In this document: piece by piece, positions 20,234 through 33,200 of the stretch
Layout: each line of letters opens with the position of its first letter
Numbering within the stretch: position 1 is the first letter of the stretch
Source: Pochonia chlamydosporia 170
Taxonomy: Eukaryota > Ascomycota > Sordariomycetes > Hypocreales > Clavicipitaceae
DNA: 64,000 nt
Direction of reading: 5' to 3'
Assembly (NCBI RefSeq): GCF_001653235.2
Contig: NC_035790.1
Span: 7,812,001-7,876,000, forward strand
The notes under the pieces: generated by a model
What the model saw: only the letters and a program-made list of their open reading frames with translations
What the model was told of the DNA's origin: nothing
The model's database searches: none
Position numbers and translations under genes: made by a program

Positions 20234-23200
20234 CTACATGTCTATCGAGTCATTGAATCGCAAAATGCCGTGGTTCTTTAAAACACCATCTACACCCTTT
20301 GGTGGTCGAGGAAACGGGTCCGTCATCGGGCTCGTTCCCGGGGAATCTGTCGACTTGTCCATAACTAGCGCCAATCCATGAGATTTGATGGCGTCGACCA
20401 GAGCCGGTACCATGTCCTAAAAAAGGGACAGTCAGTTAAAACTTCGCTTTATGCTGCCATCCAAGCACAAAACTTACCAGTAATCTCGAGTAACAAATCA
20501 ACCCCATAAAGTTATTGCCTTGCGCGATTCGAACCACCTCCTTGATCGAAGTGCTTCGTCGTCCACTTGTCCGCACCATGTTCTCATCGAGGATATTGTC
20601 CTCGCGGCCGAGGTCATTGCACAAGAACACCGGAAAGTTTGGTTGCTTCCAGTTCAACGCTGTACAAAGTCGAGGGTTGTAGCTGCTAAACACCATGGAG
20701 CGCGCAACGTCAGGGGACTGATATTGCGCTCTCTGTGCACGGGCGTGGTCAAACACGACCGTAAGAATAGCGTCCACAAATGTGTTAACATCCAACGCCG
20801 GCCCAAGAGCGAGCGCCTTCTCTTCCTCTTGCGTCGGGTACAGAATCTGCAGATTGACGTTGATGCCGCGGGGGAGAATGGCCAAAGCATCTTTGAGCGT
20901 AACGCCTGCCGTGGCGAGGATGTGATATACCTCTGCAATATTTTCGACTGTTCTAGTCGGCAAACTCGGCAGTGCAGCACGACTAGTATTTTGAGCAGTA
21001 ATAGCCAAGAACTGCTGCAGGGACAGTCGACACAGCGGCAAGTCCAGTCCACCACAGCTAATCGTCCACTGTGGCCAAATTACGGGGATCCCATCACTTG
21101 TGTACTGCACGAATAGTCGGACGTAATCTCCAGATAGGCTCGACCCGGTAACCACAGCGTTCGTCGGTTGATTAAACTGGCTTGTTGCCTTCCAGTACGT
21201 CTCAAAGTCCGTAATTTCCAAAGGCTGCCCCTTGAAAGGCTTGATGACCTGAGTGCTGAAACTGATCTGCCCAATCGCCCTCAGTCGCGGATCAAACAGC
21301 GGCAAGCAGCACTTTGTAATGCCTCCTTGCTGGGTTTTGAAAACACTGGGTAATACCACCGTCTTGGCGATAATTTTGGCGCCATACGTGGGGAAAACAT
21401 CAAAGTCGAGAGAAAACGTATCTAGATTGTCAACCTGGAAGGAAACCATGCGGGTATCTTCTTGAAAGGGAAGGATAATGTTCTTGGGAATAAGATCGGA
21501 GAGCTTGGAAGAAATTGTCAGCCGCGCTGCCGGGTATTTTCCATCCTGGAAGAAAATCAACGGCTGCTCTTGGGTGTCGTCAAAGTTGATTTGTACCACG
21601 GTCTTGGTATCGAGGAAGTTGTGGCCGTAGCGGCGGAGGGGAATGATGGGCGGTGGCAGTTCGAGAATAGGGATCGCGTCGGGGTCCAACGACATGGGCC
21701 CGGGAGCGCTGCTGCTGTCCATAGGCCCAAGCGACGGTTGCGATACGAGAGGGCTGGTCCGGATGTGAGTGTTGAAAGGTGTAAGTAGTTTCATACACTC
21801 AAGATGGCCTTCCCAAGCGGCGTAATACATGGCAGGAAGGTCTTTCTCATCAACAATGTTGGCATCAACTCCAACTTTGAGCAACGCCTGCAGGCAGTCC
21901 ACATTGCCCTCGCTCGCCGCATGGACAAGCGGAGTCCATCCGTACAGCTTGTCTATTTGGTCCAGATCCGCCCCAAACTGTTTGAGCAGGAGGAGCAACT
22001 GTGATGTCTTGCCAGATCTCGCCACCAAGTGCTGGGGATATAACCCTTCAGCGTCGGGGAGGATCTTTGCCCCATGCCTCAGAAGCAGCTCAACAACCGC
22101 TTCGGAGCCATGCTCGCAAGCCAAGTTGAGTGGGACGTGGTCTGAGTCGGACACTGGATCAATTCTTGCTGACCGAGCTAGCAAGCGCTGGACACAATCG
22201 AGATGGCCGTGAATAATGGAATGAATGAGTGGTGTAAAGTTATCGTGGTCAATAAGGTTGATGGTTGCGGAATTCACTGACAAAGGCGCATTAGTTTGGA
22301 ACGACATTGCTGACAGATTGTGTGTTTTGCATACCATTTAGTAGAGCCTCGAGCATATCCAGACGCCCGTGCAAGCTGGCGTAATGCAGCGGCACACGTC
22401 CATACACATCCGTCCTGTCGACCGAGACACCTGCCTGAAGACCCCATTCCAAAACGTACTGTTTTCCATAAATAGATGCCTGGTGCAGACAATTTCTCTC
22501 GTTGATATCATCATAAGATTGCAAGTCGACGAGCCCAGTGTCTAACAAAACGCGCAATGACTCTTCGGGGGCGTCGTGGATGGCAGTCAAAAAGGTCCGA
22601 GTCACACGATCAGGTAAAGAGCTCTCTCCATCTGTTGAGCTTGTGGCCGATTGCATCTTCGTCAAGAGTTCCCTCAGCGTCTCTAGGTTTCCAGTGATGA
22701 CCGTATCTAGCAGTAGAGTATCGGCATCTCCTTCATCTGTCCCCATAAAATGTTGGCTGGTGACAACGTGACCCGGGGTCTGAAAGTTAACCTGAATGCC
22801 ATCAGACCAGGCACCAAGCTCTTGAAGACTAGTTGTGGCTTGATCTGAAAGTTCACTTATGACGGTAGCATTAAAGAACGGCTGAACCTCGACGGCTCTA
22901 GACAAATACAGCTCCTTGGTCTTGGACTTGGACGTCTTATCCCACTTTTTTAGGATTTTGGAGAAGGCGGTTCCGTTAATTTCGACAAACTGCTGAAGCT
23001 TGTTTAAATCGGTAGCAAATTGCTGGAACCCTTCCTCGAGTGTGGTAAACTTGGAAGAGCGTCTCGAGATGCCGTCTCTTGTCTGCAAAACCTTCTTCTT
23101 GTCAAGAAGTGTTTTTAATCGAATCTTGAGCTCGGCTTCTTTTTGCAAGTAAAAGGCATTCACCTTGTCGAGCTCACGTTCCTATCGAGTTGGTTTGTTA

Positions 23201-23723
23201 GGCGGTGCTGCAGGGTATGTGTCACGATGCTTTGGGTATCATGGGTATTCTTACCAGTTGAAAGAAGAAGGTAGCCTTGTTTGCTTGAAGGGCGGCTTGA
23301 GAGTCCACGGGACCAGTTTGCCGCAGTATATCATTTTGCGCCGCCAACGTCGGGGTCGCAGAGAGCTTCTTGATAAGCTGTAAGAGTAAGGTTAGTCAAA
23401 TGGTCTCTTCATCATTGCTGGAATGTGTGCAACATCGTTTGAAACTGAGATGGAATATATGGAAGGACAAGTGTACTAGGGAGAAAGTGTGTAGATGGCT
23501 ATGATGAATAGGAATAACAAGCCAGGTCGATATGTGGCACCCACCTTTTTCAAAGCTTTATAATTCACGAAGCTTGCTGCATACTCTGGAACCTCGAGCT
23601 GGCGCTTCTGTATTTGTTTGCCGAACTTCCTGCACCAGGGTAAATTATGTTGTCAGCAACCTTGAGCGACGAAGGAGGTCTGTCTGCCCAAACACCAGGC
23701 AAGGGTATGGAAGCCACTTACAT
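20234..23723 (-). CDS. nuc-2: CDK inhibitor NUC-2/PHO81 (SPX-ankyrin-GDPD)
   Basis: Six exons on the minus strand, 23723-23722, 23629-23545, 23377-23255, 23181-22335, 22276-20478 and 20416-20234, give 1012 residues. An N-terminal SPX domain begins with KFGKQIQKRQLEVPEYA, the family opening, and senses inositol pyrophosphates. Ankyrin repeats follow at about 240-480 (GRVPLHYASLHGR, DNFTPLIHSII, YGWTPLVHAASEGN). A C-terminal GDPD-like domain (about 650-1000) lacks obvious catalytic completeness, as in PHO81. The protein inhibits the PHO80/PHO85 (PREG/PGOV) kinase when phosphate is scarce. The first exon contributes only A and T of the start codon. The G comes from exon 2, after a 92-nt intron with donor GTAAGT and acceptor CAG. 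Confidence 0.93.
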
Positions 23724-26186
23724 GTTGAGACTCGGAGCCTGGTAAGGCCGCAAGTTGTGAGAGAGCTAAAGGCTTGGGCGTGAACAAAATAGGCCAGGAA
23801 CGCGCAGGATGAAATGTGATGCCACGTTATAGTTGGGTGATTGGGATTTCGTACAGGGCAGTTGATCGGTCAATCCGTCATGTAGAGAGTGACACTGTAA
23901 GTTGCAAGGCTAAACGCGCCAATTCAAGACATGACAAATGGGATTTCCCGGCGCCAGACCCGGGATGTTGCGGGGTGAGTATGATCAGCAACACCAAATA
24001 ATGCAAGGTAGAGGACTCAAGACAAAGAGCTTGTTGCTTGCCTCTCACCGAACGGTTGAATCAGGTGTGAGCCGGTAAGTGAATACGGAAAGAATCCCTG
24101 GACAAGGTCGGTATGATGCTGTTGGGAGGGGGTTTAGGTCAGCTTAGGCGCTTCTCATATCTTGTGGCGCATGTGACATCTGAGACTTGCTGACTCTGCC
24201 TGTGAATCCAATCCAACCTCAGAGGAAAACCGTTTTCTCAACTTGGAGAAAGGCAAGGGGCCTAGTGGGCTGGCAGCAGGTGTTCTAGTACGCACCTTTC
24301 CTTGGTCAATGAGGCAGGAAAACGAGTTAAGAGCAGCACTTGGTAAGTCTGACGTAGTCCGTCCGATCCTCGTGCAGACAGGTCCAAAGTAGGTTCCCGT
24401 AAGTCAGCGCCAACGTAATCGATGGCGGCTGCAGAGTGCCCACGTCGTACGACAAGGCTTAAGCAGACAACTCTAATGACTACCTGTTCCTTGGATGTCC
24501 CTGCGGTAGGACTAGGTTAGCACCGGTAAGCTCGTTTCTCAATGGTCCAGCATTAATGAATTCAATGTATGTTGAAATCTGTGCAGAAGCCAATACGAAC
24601 CTTGAAAGGTACGGTATGCAGCAGGGCGGAGGCGTGAGGTGATATGTCTCTGATACCAACGAATGTGCGAGTAAAAGTTGACAATATTTGACACGAGTTC
24701 GATTTGTGGAAAGGCCTTGCTGTCTCTTTTTTCTCTCACTTGAAATCGAAAAACAACTCCACTCTGTTCAACGCTGGAAGAACAACGAGGACCAGACCTT
24801 TTCGTTGTCAAGTTGCAAGAGGCGGCAGTGAGAGTGCGAGTTTGTTACCTCAGAAGCGGGGTGGTGTGGCCTCTTGGTGCTCTCCTGGTGTCTCCAACGG
24901 CCCATCTAGTTCATCATGGCTTGCATCGTGATTGCTTCACACCGGGTCGAGCTATCGAAACAGCGTTGGGTATTCAGCTAGGTCGGTTTCTTGAGGTGCG
25001 CTTCATTAACAACTCAGCGACTCATGGGTGCCCTCTCTAACCTGCGAGTTAATATCCGGTACCCTTGACAAGCCATGCTTGCATGTCGTTGCGCTGGCTG
25101 TCTCCACATTCTGCACGATTCCCAAAACGGAAGCAGCCGTATTTTAGCCGTTTAATAGAAACAGACAATTTTATCAGCATATTCGGATATTTTGCTATCA
25201 GCCGCTCCAATTCATCCGCCTTTCCAGCCAGATTTGCGGCGTAGTTACCTCGTTCTTCCATTGCCAGATCTTGCGCTAACAATTCAATATTTCAGCCAAT
25301 CGTCGTTCCACAAATGACCCCGTGCTCAACTGACTTGCCATGCGTTCGCCGTCGCCTCAAGTCAAAGGTCCAATACTCCACGAACCCCGAGCAACTCCAA
25401 GGTTGCAATACCCGTAAATGTACCCGGTACATGATGGAGACTCAACATAAGGCAATTGTGCCTTTCTCATTGGGGTAACATGCCCTTTTTTCGGCCCGTT
25501 GCTTCGGAACGATGTTCGTTCTTGGCGCATCGGCAAGGTTGGACAAGGCCAGGAACCAAAACCCAACCCTGGATTGCAATTCCGTCAATGATACTCTACA
25601 CTCTACCAGAAAACTTGCCTCCTACCTACATACCTAGGTAGTTGAAACTCTCCCCTCCTTGTGCTGCTCGTTGCCCCTCTTTGCCTAGCCATGACGTCGT
25701 GTATGCAGTTCTCGGTAGCGCATGCCTAGAAGAGGTTATTTCCAAAGTTGTTGGCCTCTTCTCGTGCCCAAAAGTAGTCATGACACAGAGTCGAGAACCT
25801 TCTACATACCCTGACATTCAACAAATCCGGGACACTCCATCATGGTTTATTGTTAATCAACCTGAACTCCACATATATTCCCTGTGTCCCTACCAACCTC
25901 CCAGGACATTACTTCTGTTCCTGGGACCGAGCAAAATGGGCTAATGGCACGCGACAGGTTAATGGACCCTGGTGTGGATAACTTCATGAGCAGATCCAAT
26001 ATTCCTCTACATTCTGATGATGCTACGATGGATAAAATCAAGCAAGTCCGTGCACGCTACTTGAGCATGAGAGAAAATACAAGGTATCCAAGCCAAAACA
26101 AAAAAATATTGAAGGCAGCCTACGCTCCATCAAACTCCCAGGTAAAGAAAGCAATGCAGAAAGCGGATCATCGGGATAGCATCAGC
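23724..26186. other. 2.5-kb upstream region of nuc-2, no gene seen
   Basis: No convincing coding frame on either strand. It is the promoter and leader side of nuc-2 and the 3' flank of CUE5. A partial copy of the CCTACCTAGGTA-type palindrome is found near 25622-25640. I see no CACGTG, the core of PHO4/NUC-1 sites. A CACGTT, a weaker variant, lies at 23823-23828, about 100 bp upstream of the start. Confidence 0.45.
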
Positions 26187-27674
26187 CTAGCTCTTCTTGT
26201 CTGCCGACGCTCCGTCCTTTGATGGCTCCATCAAGTTGTCAGCCATAGCCTCCGCTGCGGCCTTCTTGAGACGTTCATTGTCATCAAGCTTGGAATCCTT
26301 AGGCTTCTCCTTACTCGCTTCCTTTTCATCCTCGCTATCACCTAGGCTGAAGGGATCATTGTCCGTGATGGGGCTCGGTTCGACCGCAGACAGGGGCTGC
26401 CACTTGCTCGCCTTTGTGCCTGAACTAGGAGGTGTATCCTTCGGAGGAACCGTAGGCGAAGCGTCGTACATGTTGATCTCCTCCGTTTCCTCTTTGAATC
26501 CTACTCTTCGGCCATTACCGGGTCTCGGTGAGCTCGACGGTGGAGGGGGTCTATGAATGCCCGAGTTGACCATTGGTCTACCTTGAGCGGCGGCTATCAC
26601 AAAATTAGAAAGTTACATCTTGGCGTAATTGCTCAGGAACAAGGCAGAGACTCACATCCGTCCGCAGACAATCTGATGCCTGCAAAGTCGTCGCTGAGTA
26701 CTTGAGGATCCGCATCATAACGGTCGTAGTCACCACTTCGGCGACTGGTTTCGCCTGGCCGACGGAAAGGTTGACCCTGTCGTTGCGTATTCTCTTCGGT
26801 CTCATCAAAGCTCTCTTCAATCTTCTTTCGCAGGCCCGTAATCCATCCATTGACTTTGGTTTGCGTATCGAGAAATCCTTTGCGCAAATTCTCGCGGATT
26901 ACAGGGAAGTCGTCGTCCATGAAACTATGCTCCCGTTCATCGCCACCGAGGCCTTGGTTTTGTCCGGCATCGCGGCTGCGGCTCGACGTGCGAGCCTCGT
27001 ATGCGCCGACATTATCATAGTGCTCAGCTAACTGGCGGGCGTAGAGCTCATCTGCCTCAACTTGGGACATTTGGGCTCGGCCTTCCGGGCGAGGGGGTTG
27101 CGGCGGTGGCACTGCCTCGGGTTCGTTCTTGACAGCATCGGGATCGGTCATTTCTACAGTAGCACTGCGTTAGAACACGCTCACCGCACCTGTGGGATCC
27201 ATAGGGGGGGGTGGCTCACCCAACAACGCATTGAAAGCTGGTTCGACTTTGCCACCGCTAGCTCTAAGTACAGCTTTGATGACATTGTCATCTACAGTCG
27301 GAAACGCTTCTTTCAAGATCATCTCGTTCTTCTGAGCTTCGGTCAAGGGTCGAGGAGGCTTTGGTGGTGCAGCTTCTGTTGATGATTGTTGTGTTGTTGG
27401 CTCGGCACCAGGGGTCGCCGCTGCAGGTGTCTCTGATGTGGTGGTGTTGGCAGCGGTGTTGGCTTTGGCCCCTGCGGCATCGTCAGCGATGACGCTGGTG
27501 TCTTGCACATCGTCGTCGTCCATTTCGAGTGGTCTGGCTGTCGTGGGCGATTCCGCGCCGGACTCTGTCGTGGTTTTGTTCTGATGAAAGCCCGTGCTTG
27601 TTAGCGACCTAGGTTCGTAAAAGTGTAATATAACCTGCCTTGTGGGTACGAACCGTTTCTGTTGGAGTCGACAT
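26187..27674 (-). CDS. CUE5: CUE-domain ubiquitin-binding adaptor, CUE5-like
   Basis: Four exons are proposed on the minus strand, 27674-27654, 27580-27220, 27153-26656 and 26593-26187, giving 428 residues. The first exon (seven codons) is less certain because its donor is GTTCGT. However, a GCTAAC branch and CATCAG acceptor are strong, and the frame is open across the join. Translation from the internal ATG at 27523 is the alternative. The CUE domain lies at about 86-127 (NEMILKEAFPTVDDNVIKAVL then NALL). The middle is disordered with one amphipathic helix (NLRKGFLDTQTKV). Near the C-terminus W-Q-P-L (about 357-360) fits an Atg8-interacting W-x-x-L motif in an acidic setting. In yeast Cue5 links ubiquitylated aggregates to Atg8 for autophagy. 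Confidence 0.82.
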
Positions 27675-28186
27675 GGTTACGACCTTGACTGGAAGGTAAG
27701 ACCGAGCTTCGAAACTAGAGGATGCTGTGTCTGTGCAAAGTGTTACAAGTCTGGTATGCAGGACGCAATCAAGAGATTTCGGGTTCGTCTTTGGCTGGAG
27801 GAAGTAAGAATACAGGACGTGAAGCCTTGTAGGCTGAAACCATTGACTCTAATCTTGTGATATTGAGGCGAGGGGTTGGAGCTGGCCGCGCCGCTGATGA
27901 CGTTCCCCACAGGCAACAGTACCAGGAATTGATGAGCCACAGTTCTGATGACGCTTCGCCACACGTCAGTCCATGGCATGTGGCGCCAGTGCACCAACTT
28001 CCATCACTGTGTCTCCAGGGTAGCTATACTTTTTGGCATTTGATTCATTTGATATTGAGTTTTAGGAAGACTTGATTTGCCCATTGGTGAGTACTTTGGC
28101 GATTATGGATAAGAACCTTTTCAGGTAGACTCACCACGGATACTTTCTTGGTGTACCAGAGGCTCCCCTCTCCCGTGGCGGCCATA
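27675..28186. other. Divergent region between CUE5 and DHX35
   Basis: About 510 bp between two divergent starts. No confident coding exon is seen. Splice-like signals (TTTTCAG at 28118-28124 and a GTGAGT near 28087) suggest an intron in the DHX35 leader, or an additional upstream exon that I could not prove. Confidence 0.4.
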
Positions 28187-30278
28187 ATGGCAGACTTCAG
28201 CCTCGACACCAGCTTCATTCCCGCGCTACACAGACCAGCGGCACTACTGCCCATAGCCAAACACCGGGACAGCCTGTTGTATGTCATCGAAACATATCAA
28301 GTCACCATAGTGATAGGTCAGACAGGTTCCGGAAAAACGACACAGATACCCCAGTTTCTAGAAAAAGCGGGATGGTGCGCAGACGGCAAGGTCATTGGCG
28401 TAACTCAAGTCAGTCGAGCTCCTGTCCACTACCAACGAACTACAGACTGACAATGACGTGTAGCCCAGGCGAGTCGCGGCAACGACAGTCGCTCTTCGTG
28501 TTGCCGACGAGGTTGGGTGCGAGGTGGGCAAGGAAGTTGGCTACTCTATCCGTTTCGAGGATGTCACGTCGTCAGCGACGCGTATCAAGTTCCTCACCGA
28601 TGGCTTGCTCATTCGAGAAGCGTTGGTTGACCCGCTGCTAAGCAGATACTCAGTTATCATGGTTGACGAGGCTCATGAGCGCTCAATCAGCACAGATGTG
28701 CTCCTGGGACTACTGAAGAAGATCCGTAGGAAAAGACCAGACCTAAGGATAATTGTCAGCAGCGCCACGTTGCAGGCTGAAGACTTCCTCAAGTTTTTCA
28801 CTAGCACTAGCGAAGACCAACAACCGGCGAGCAACGGAGATAGCTCGCCCGAGATTGGGAAAATCGTAAATCTAGAAGGCAGGACATATCCAATCGATAT
28901 ACTGTATTTGGAATCTCCCGCGGAAAACTATGTCGAAAGGGCTATCGACACTGTGATTGACATCCACACGCAAGAAGGAGAGGGTGATATCCTCGTCTTC
29001 CTGACCGGTCGCGAAGAGATTGACAATGCAATCCAGGCCGTGGCCGAAAGAATTGGCCAAGCTGGAGATCAATATGGCAACCTACAACCGCTGCCGCTGT
29101 ACGCTGGCCTGTCTTCAGAGGAACAAATGCACGTCTTTGATAAGGCGCCCGACGGTAAGCGCAAGGTCATATTCTCGACAAACATTGCAGAGGCATCCGT
29201 CACAATCGATGGGATAGTCTACGTCGTTGATTGCGGCTTCGTCAAATTACGCGCCTACAATCCCAAAACCGGAATTGAAACACTCACTGCAACCCCAACA
29301 TCCAAGGCGTCTGCTTCACAGCGAGCCGGTCGTGCCGGCAGAACGAAACCTGGGAAATGTTTCCGTCTCTACACCGAAGAAAGCTACCAAAGCTTACCAG
29401 AGGCCAACCCGCCCGAGATACAGAGATCCAACCTAGCGCCAATTATACTGCAGCTCAAGGCCCTTGGGATTGACAACGTCGTGCGATTCGACTACCTATC
29501 ACCGCCTCCCTCGGAACTCATGTCCAAGGCATTAGAGCTTCTCTTCTCCCTCGGAGCACTAGACGAGTACGCAAAGCTCACGCGACCACTGGGTTTCCGC
29601 ATGGCAGAACTCGCCGTCGAGCCCATGATGGCTAAAACGTTGCTCTCTGCGCCATCATTCAACTGCCTAAGCGAAATCCTCACCATCGCAGCCATGACCA
29701 GCCTCGGCACAAGCGTCTGGTTTTACCACGAAGGCGAGCAAAAAGCCATGGAGAGCTCGCGCCGCAAATTTGCCGCCGAAGAAGGCGATCATCTCACGCT
29801 GCTCAACGCATACACGGCGTTTGTCACAAACGGCAAGAAGGAAGCACGGTTCTGTCACGAAAATCACCTCAACTACAAATCCATGACACGTGCGGTCAGT
29901 ATTCGTGCACAATTGAAGCGGTACCTAGAGCGTTTCAACATCCAGGTCGACGAGTCACTGGCTGCCAGTCGACCGCCCGAGGCGGATATGAAGAACAAGG
30001 CTGAGCAGATTCGGCGATGTTTAACATCGGGTTACTTTGCGCATGCAGCTCGTATGCAGCCTGATGGAACGTTTCGCAATGTCGAAGGCGGTACGGTTAT
30101 GCACGCTCATCCGAGCTCGTTGCTGTTTAATAGGAAGGCAGATTGGGTCATATTTCATGAGATTATGGAAACTGGGCAGAAGACTTTTATCCGGGATGTG
30201 ACCAAGATTGAGAAGGGGTGGTTGTTGGAATACGCGAAGGAGTATTATACAGTGACCGATACTAGAATTGGGAATTGA
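28187..30278 (+). CDS. DHX35: DEAH-box RNA helicase DHX35
   Basis: Two exons, 28187-28408 and 28464-30278, joined in phase 0 across a 55-nt intron (donor GTCAGT, acceptor TAG), give 678 residues. The join restores the invariant motif VTQPRRVAA. Motif I is GQTGSGKT (about 44-51), motif II is DEAH (about 142-145), motif III is SAT, motif V includes TNIAEASVTI and motif VI is QRAGRAGR. The winged-helix, ratchet and OB-fold region follow, ending with typical DHX35 segments (NYKSMTRAVSIRAQL, HPSSLLF, FIRDVTKIE). DHX35-type helicases associate with the spliceosome C complex. The start at 28187 is in frame and gives a family-like N-terminus, but an extra upstream exon cannot be excluded. Confidence 0.88.
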
Positions 30279-33200
30279 TGAAATCAGCACCATACGATGA
30301 AGTTTCGGTACTCGTTTCACATGAAGAATACGGATATGACGTGCATGCTTTACTACACTTTGGTCATCATGGTGAGATTTATGTAGGATTGAGGATCCAA
30401 GTCGCTTGTGAAACGAGGATGTGAAGATTCAACATCATGCAAATATAAGAGCATCAACCAAATGGCTTAGCCCGTTCAAAGAATTCCCCGGATTCCTGAA
30501 GTTATCCACTGCTGTCCGGATAAAGCACCAGCTCCACCAGACACTATCAGTGCATTACTTCAGATCCCGGACCCGTCCCGTCGTAGCATACCAGGCTCGT
30601 AACCTGAATTGTCTGGAGCTGCTTGGAAGTCCTATACGCGGAGGGTCTGTATAGAAGAGATACGCGAATATTTAATATCCGACTACCAAGGCAAGAGTTG
30701 CAGTTAAATTGAAGGATGTGTTGGTGTCTCCAAAGCTATGTTATAATTGAGCGTAGGATTGTTGAGCCTCAAAGGACTTGGAAGGCCCAGGACGGCGCAG
30801 AGATACACGATCTTGCTACGCGATTACACAGATGAAGCAGACGTGCAAATTAATCTCACCGCCGCAGAGGGAGAAATCTTAAAGCTCTGATCGCACGGAT
30901 CGACAAGGCAAGGAGTTTGATCACTGCCAGACCTGCATACGCACAAGACCAGCCGTGTCCGTAGCAAACGCGCATGTTGTTTATAAAATGAGCCAATATG
31001 ACGGTGACATTGTTTGTGTGCTTTTGTTTTGCTTTGTTTTTATTGGGCTCCAAAGTTGCGACATGTCGTTCAATATTGCCCCATACAATTGCCGCCTTTG
31101 ACAAAGCCCGAGCTCAGGGTGAGGAATGCACAACAAGCACAAAATACACCCATCGGGCAAGGCCGAGCTTACTGACAGTGAAAGGCATGCAGATAGCCGA
31201 CGTTTGATAACGCAATGAGGAGTAGCATGCGCAATTGACGGCCGATAGTGTAATCCGAACGGGAGGCAGACATCACAGAATTGCGTAGGCAGCCTTGTGT
31301 AGAGTAGACTCCCTTGTCGTAATGAACACGATAATGCCGCAAATACTGCAATTGCCCATGCGACGTGTTGCTTACACACGTGGACCTGGATGCTTGCGTA
31401 TCGTGCAACGAACGCGATGTGTGTCGTGTACCATCGGATCCATGCACGACTTTGTTTGCTCTGTAGTCCATCCTGTACAAGGCAGCTGCAGCTGCAAGAT
31501 GGCTGCTCTGTCGAAAATCAAGGCCTGGCAAGCCCTGATGCATTAGTGCAGCGTGCCACAGGACGGGTAAATTGATCGTTTGAGGCGCATTCTGGGCATC
31601 GGCCCACGAATTCTTCTTTGAGAAAAAGCCACAGAATATTCCGCCGAAGAATGAGCTGCTTTTCATGTAGGATCTCTCGGAGCAGTCCGTGATTATGCTC
31701 CGAGTCCTGGCCATCTCATGTCCATAGTCAGCTGGGGCATGAACCGTCGCAAGCCTCCGCCGTCAGCTTGTGAATTTGAATTCCTCGCCCTTGCGTAGCA
31801 TCCTCTGTTCGCTACCGTTATGCCCGCGTCCCCCATTGTAGTCCATCCATCTGGTTGAGAGGCGGTAAACACGGAGAGGAAAAACACTCGAGTCAAGTCC
31901 CTGCGACACCTCGGCGCAGAACCATATTGAAGGGAGCGAGGAAGCGAGGGATTAGGCCCAAACCAATATCGTCGGCGGTTCCAGAATGGACAGGGCCGAT
32001 GCTGGGGAACTTTAGGGAGGACGAGCAGGCTTTTTTTCATGGTGTCCCACAATTTGGAACCCGGGCTGGATGTGAGGTTTGACGAAGTTGATGACGGGCG
32101 GGAACAAACATTCAAGGTCCAGTCAGGTCCAATGTTACACGCGGGGGTCTTGAACCTTGGACTGGGATGATGTGGTGGCTGACCATGGGTCCTGGGGCTA
32201 TTCCGAAACGGGACTAGCGTCAGGGGCAGCAAGTGAAATCCGTGGAAATAAAGCTCGACATCGACATGGGCTGGCTGCAAAGGCGTGAGATGTCTGCTGC
32301 CCTCGTCTCGCGCCTTGGCAGAGGGCAAAGTCTAGGACGGTCCGGTCAGGCTTCAACATGGTGCCGTGCTGTGAGCAGCAGGCCGGAAGATTGATCTGCC
32401 ATAGCATTCATTATGACGGGGCAGTGATCCATGGCTCGGTCGGAACCAGGCCCTCTCTGTTTCTCCCCTCATTGCCAAGTTGCCCGGATTCTCCCTGGAC
32501 TGAACAATCTATTGTAATATGGCCATCAATGCAGCCAGACTTGACAGATCGGCTTTCGTCACCCATTTGTGAGTATCCCCGGGGTGGTCCGTGGTCTTGA
32601 TGCTCTTTTGACGTCCAGCAATTTCAGTCGGCCGTCAAGCTTCAATCCAGTCATGGCCACGAAAAAAAAAGGAACACATCTGTTGATGCTCAGTCCTCGG
32701 AGAGCACGCGACCGAATACTATGAGCCAGAATGAAAAAGACTGGGAACAATGGAGCCTTGCCTGCGGGCTTGCTTCTGTAGCGACATTAACTACCCATCG
32801 CCACACGGTCAAGTTCAAGAAACATGCACAACCAGGCAGCCCTTGAGACGAACCACCAGTTTGGCTAAACATTGAGCAGCCATGTTCTGCTTCACACCTC
32901 CAGCGCCCTGCTCAAGCCCTGGTTGTCGTTCATGTCTCCTGGTTTGCTCGTCAGCAGCATCAAATTAAACCTCTGACCCCCCTTTTGCACCAACATCCTT
33001 CCAAACACCCCGGTCGGATGCGCAAGCGCCCATGTTCAGCCCACTTTGTGATCCATCCGATCCTCGTCAGGCCCATGTCAGAGTTCTGCCAGGGTCATTC
33101 CTGCCGCAGTCTCATTTGCTGGTTGTTGCGCACTTGCTGCAAGGTACGCCTGGTGGAAGCGCCTATCACGACTCATTGTTTGCTCGTCCTTGCTGAGGCT

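Noticed and set aside
31693..32328. Minus-strand frame of 211 codons in the gene-free interval
   Set aside because: No recognisable motif, no membrane or fold pattern, and no splice partners.
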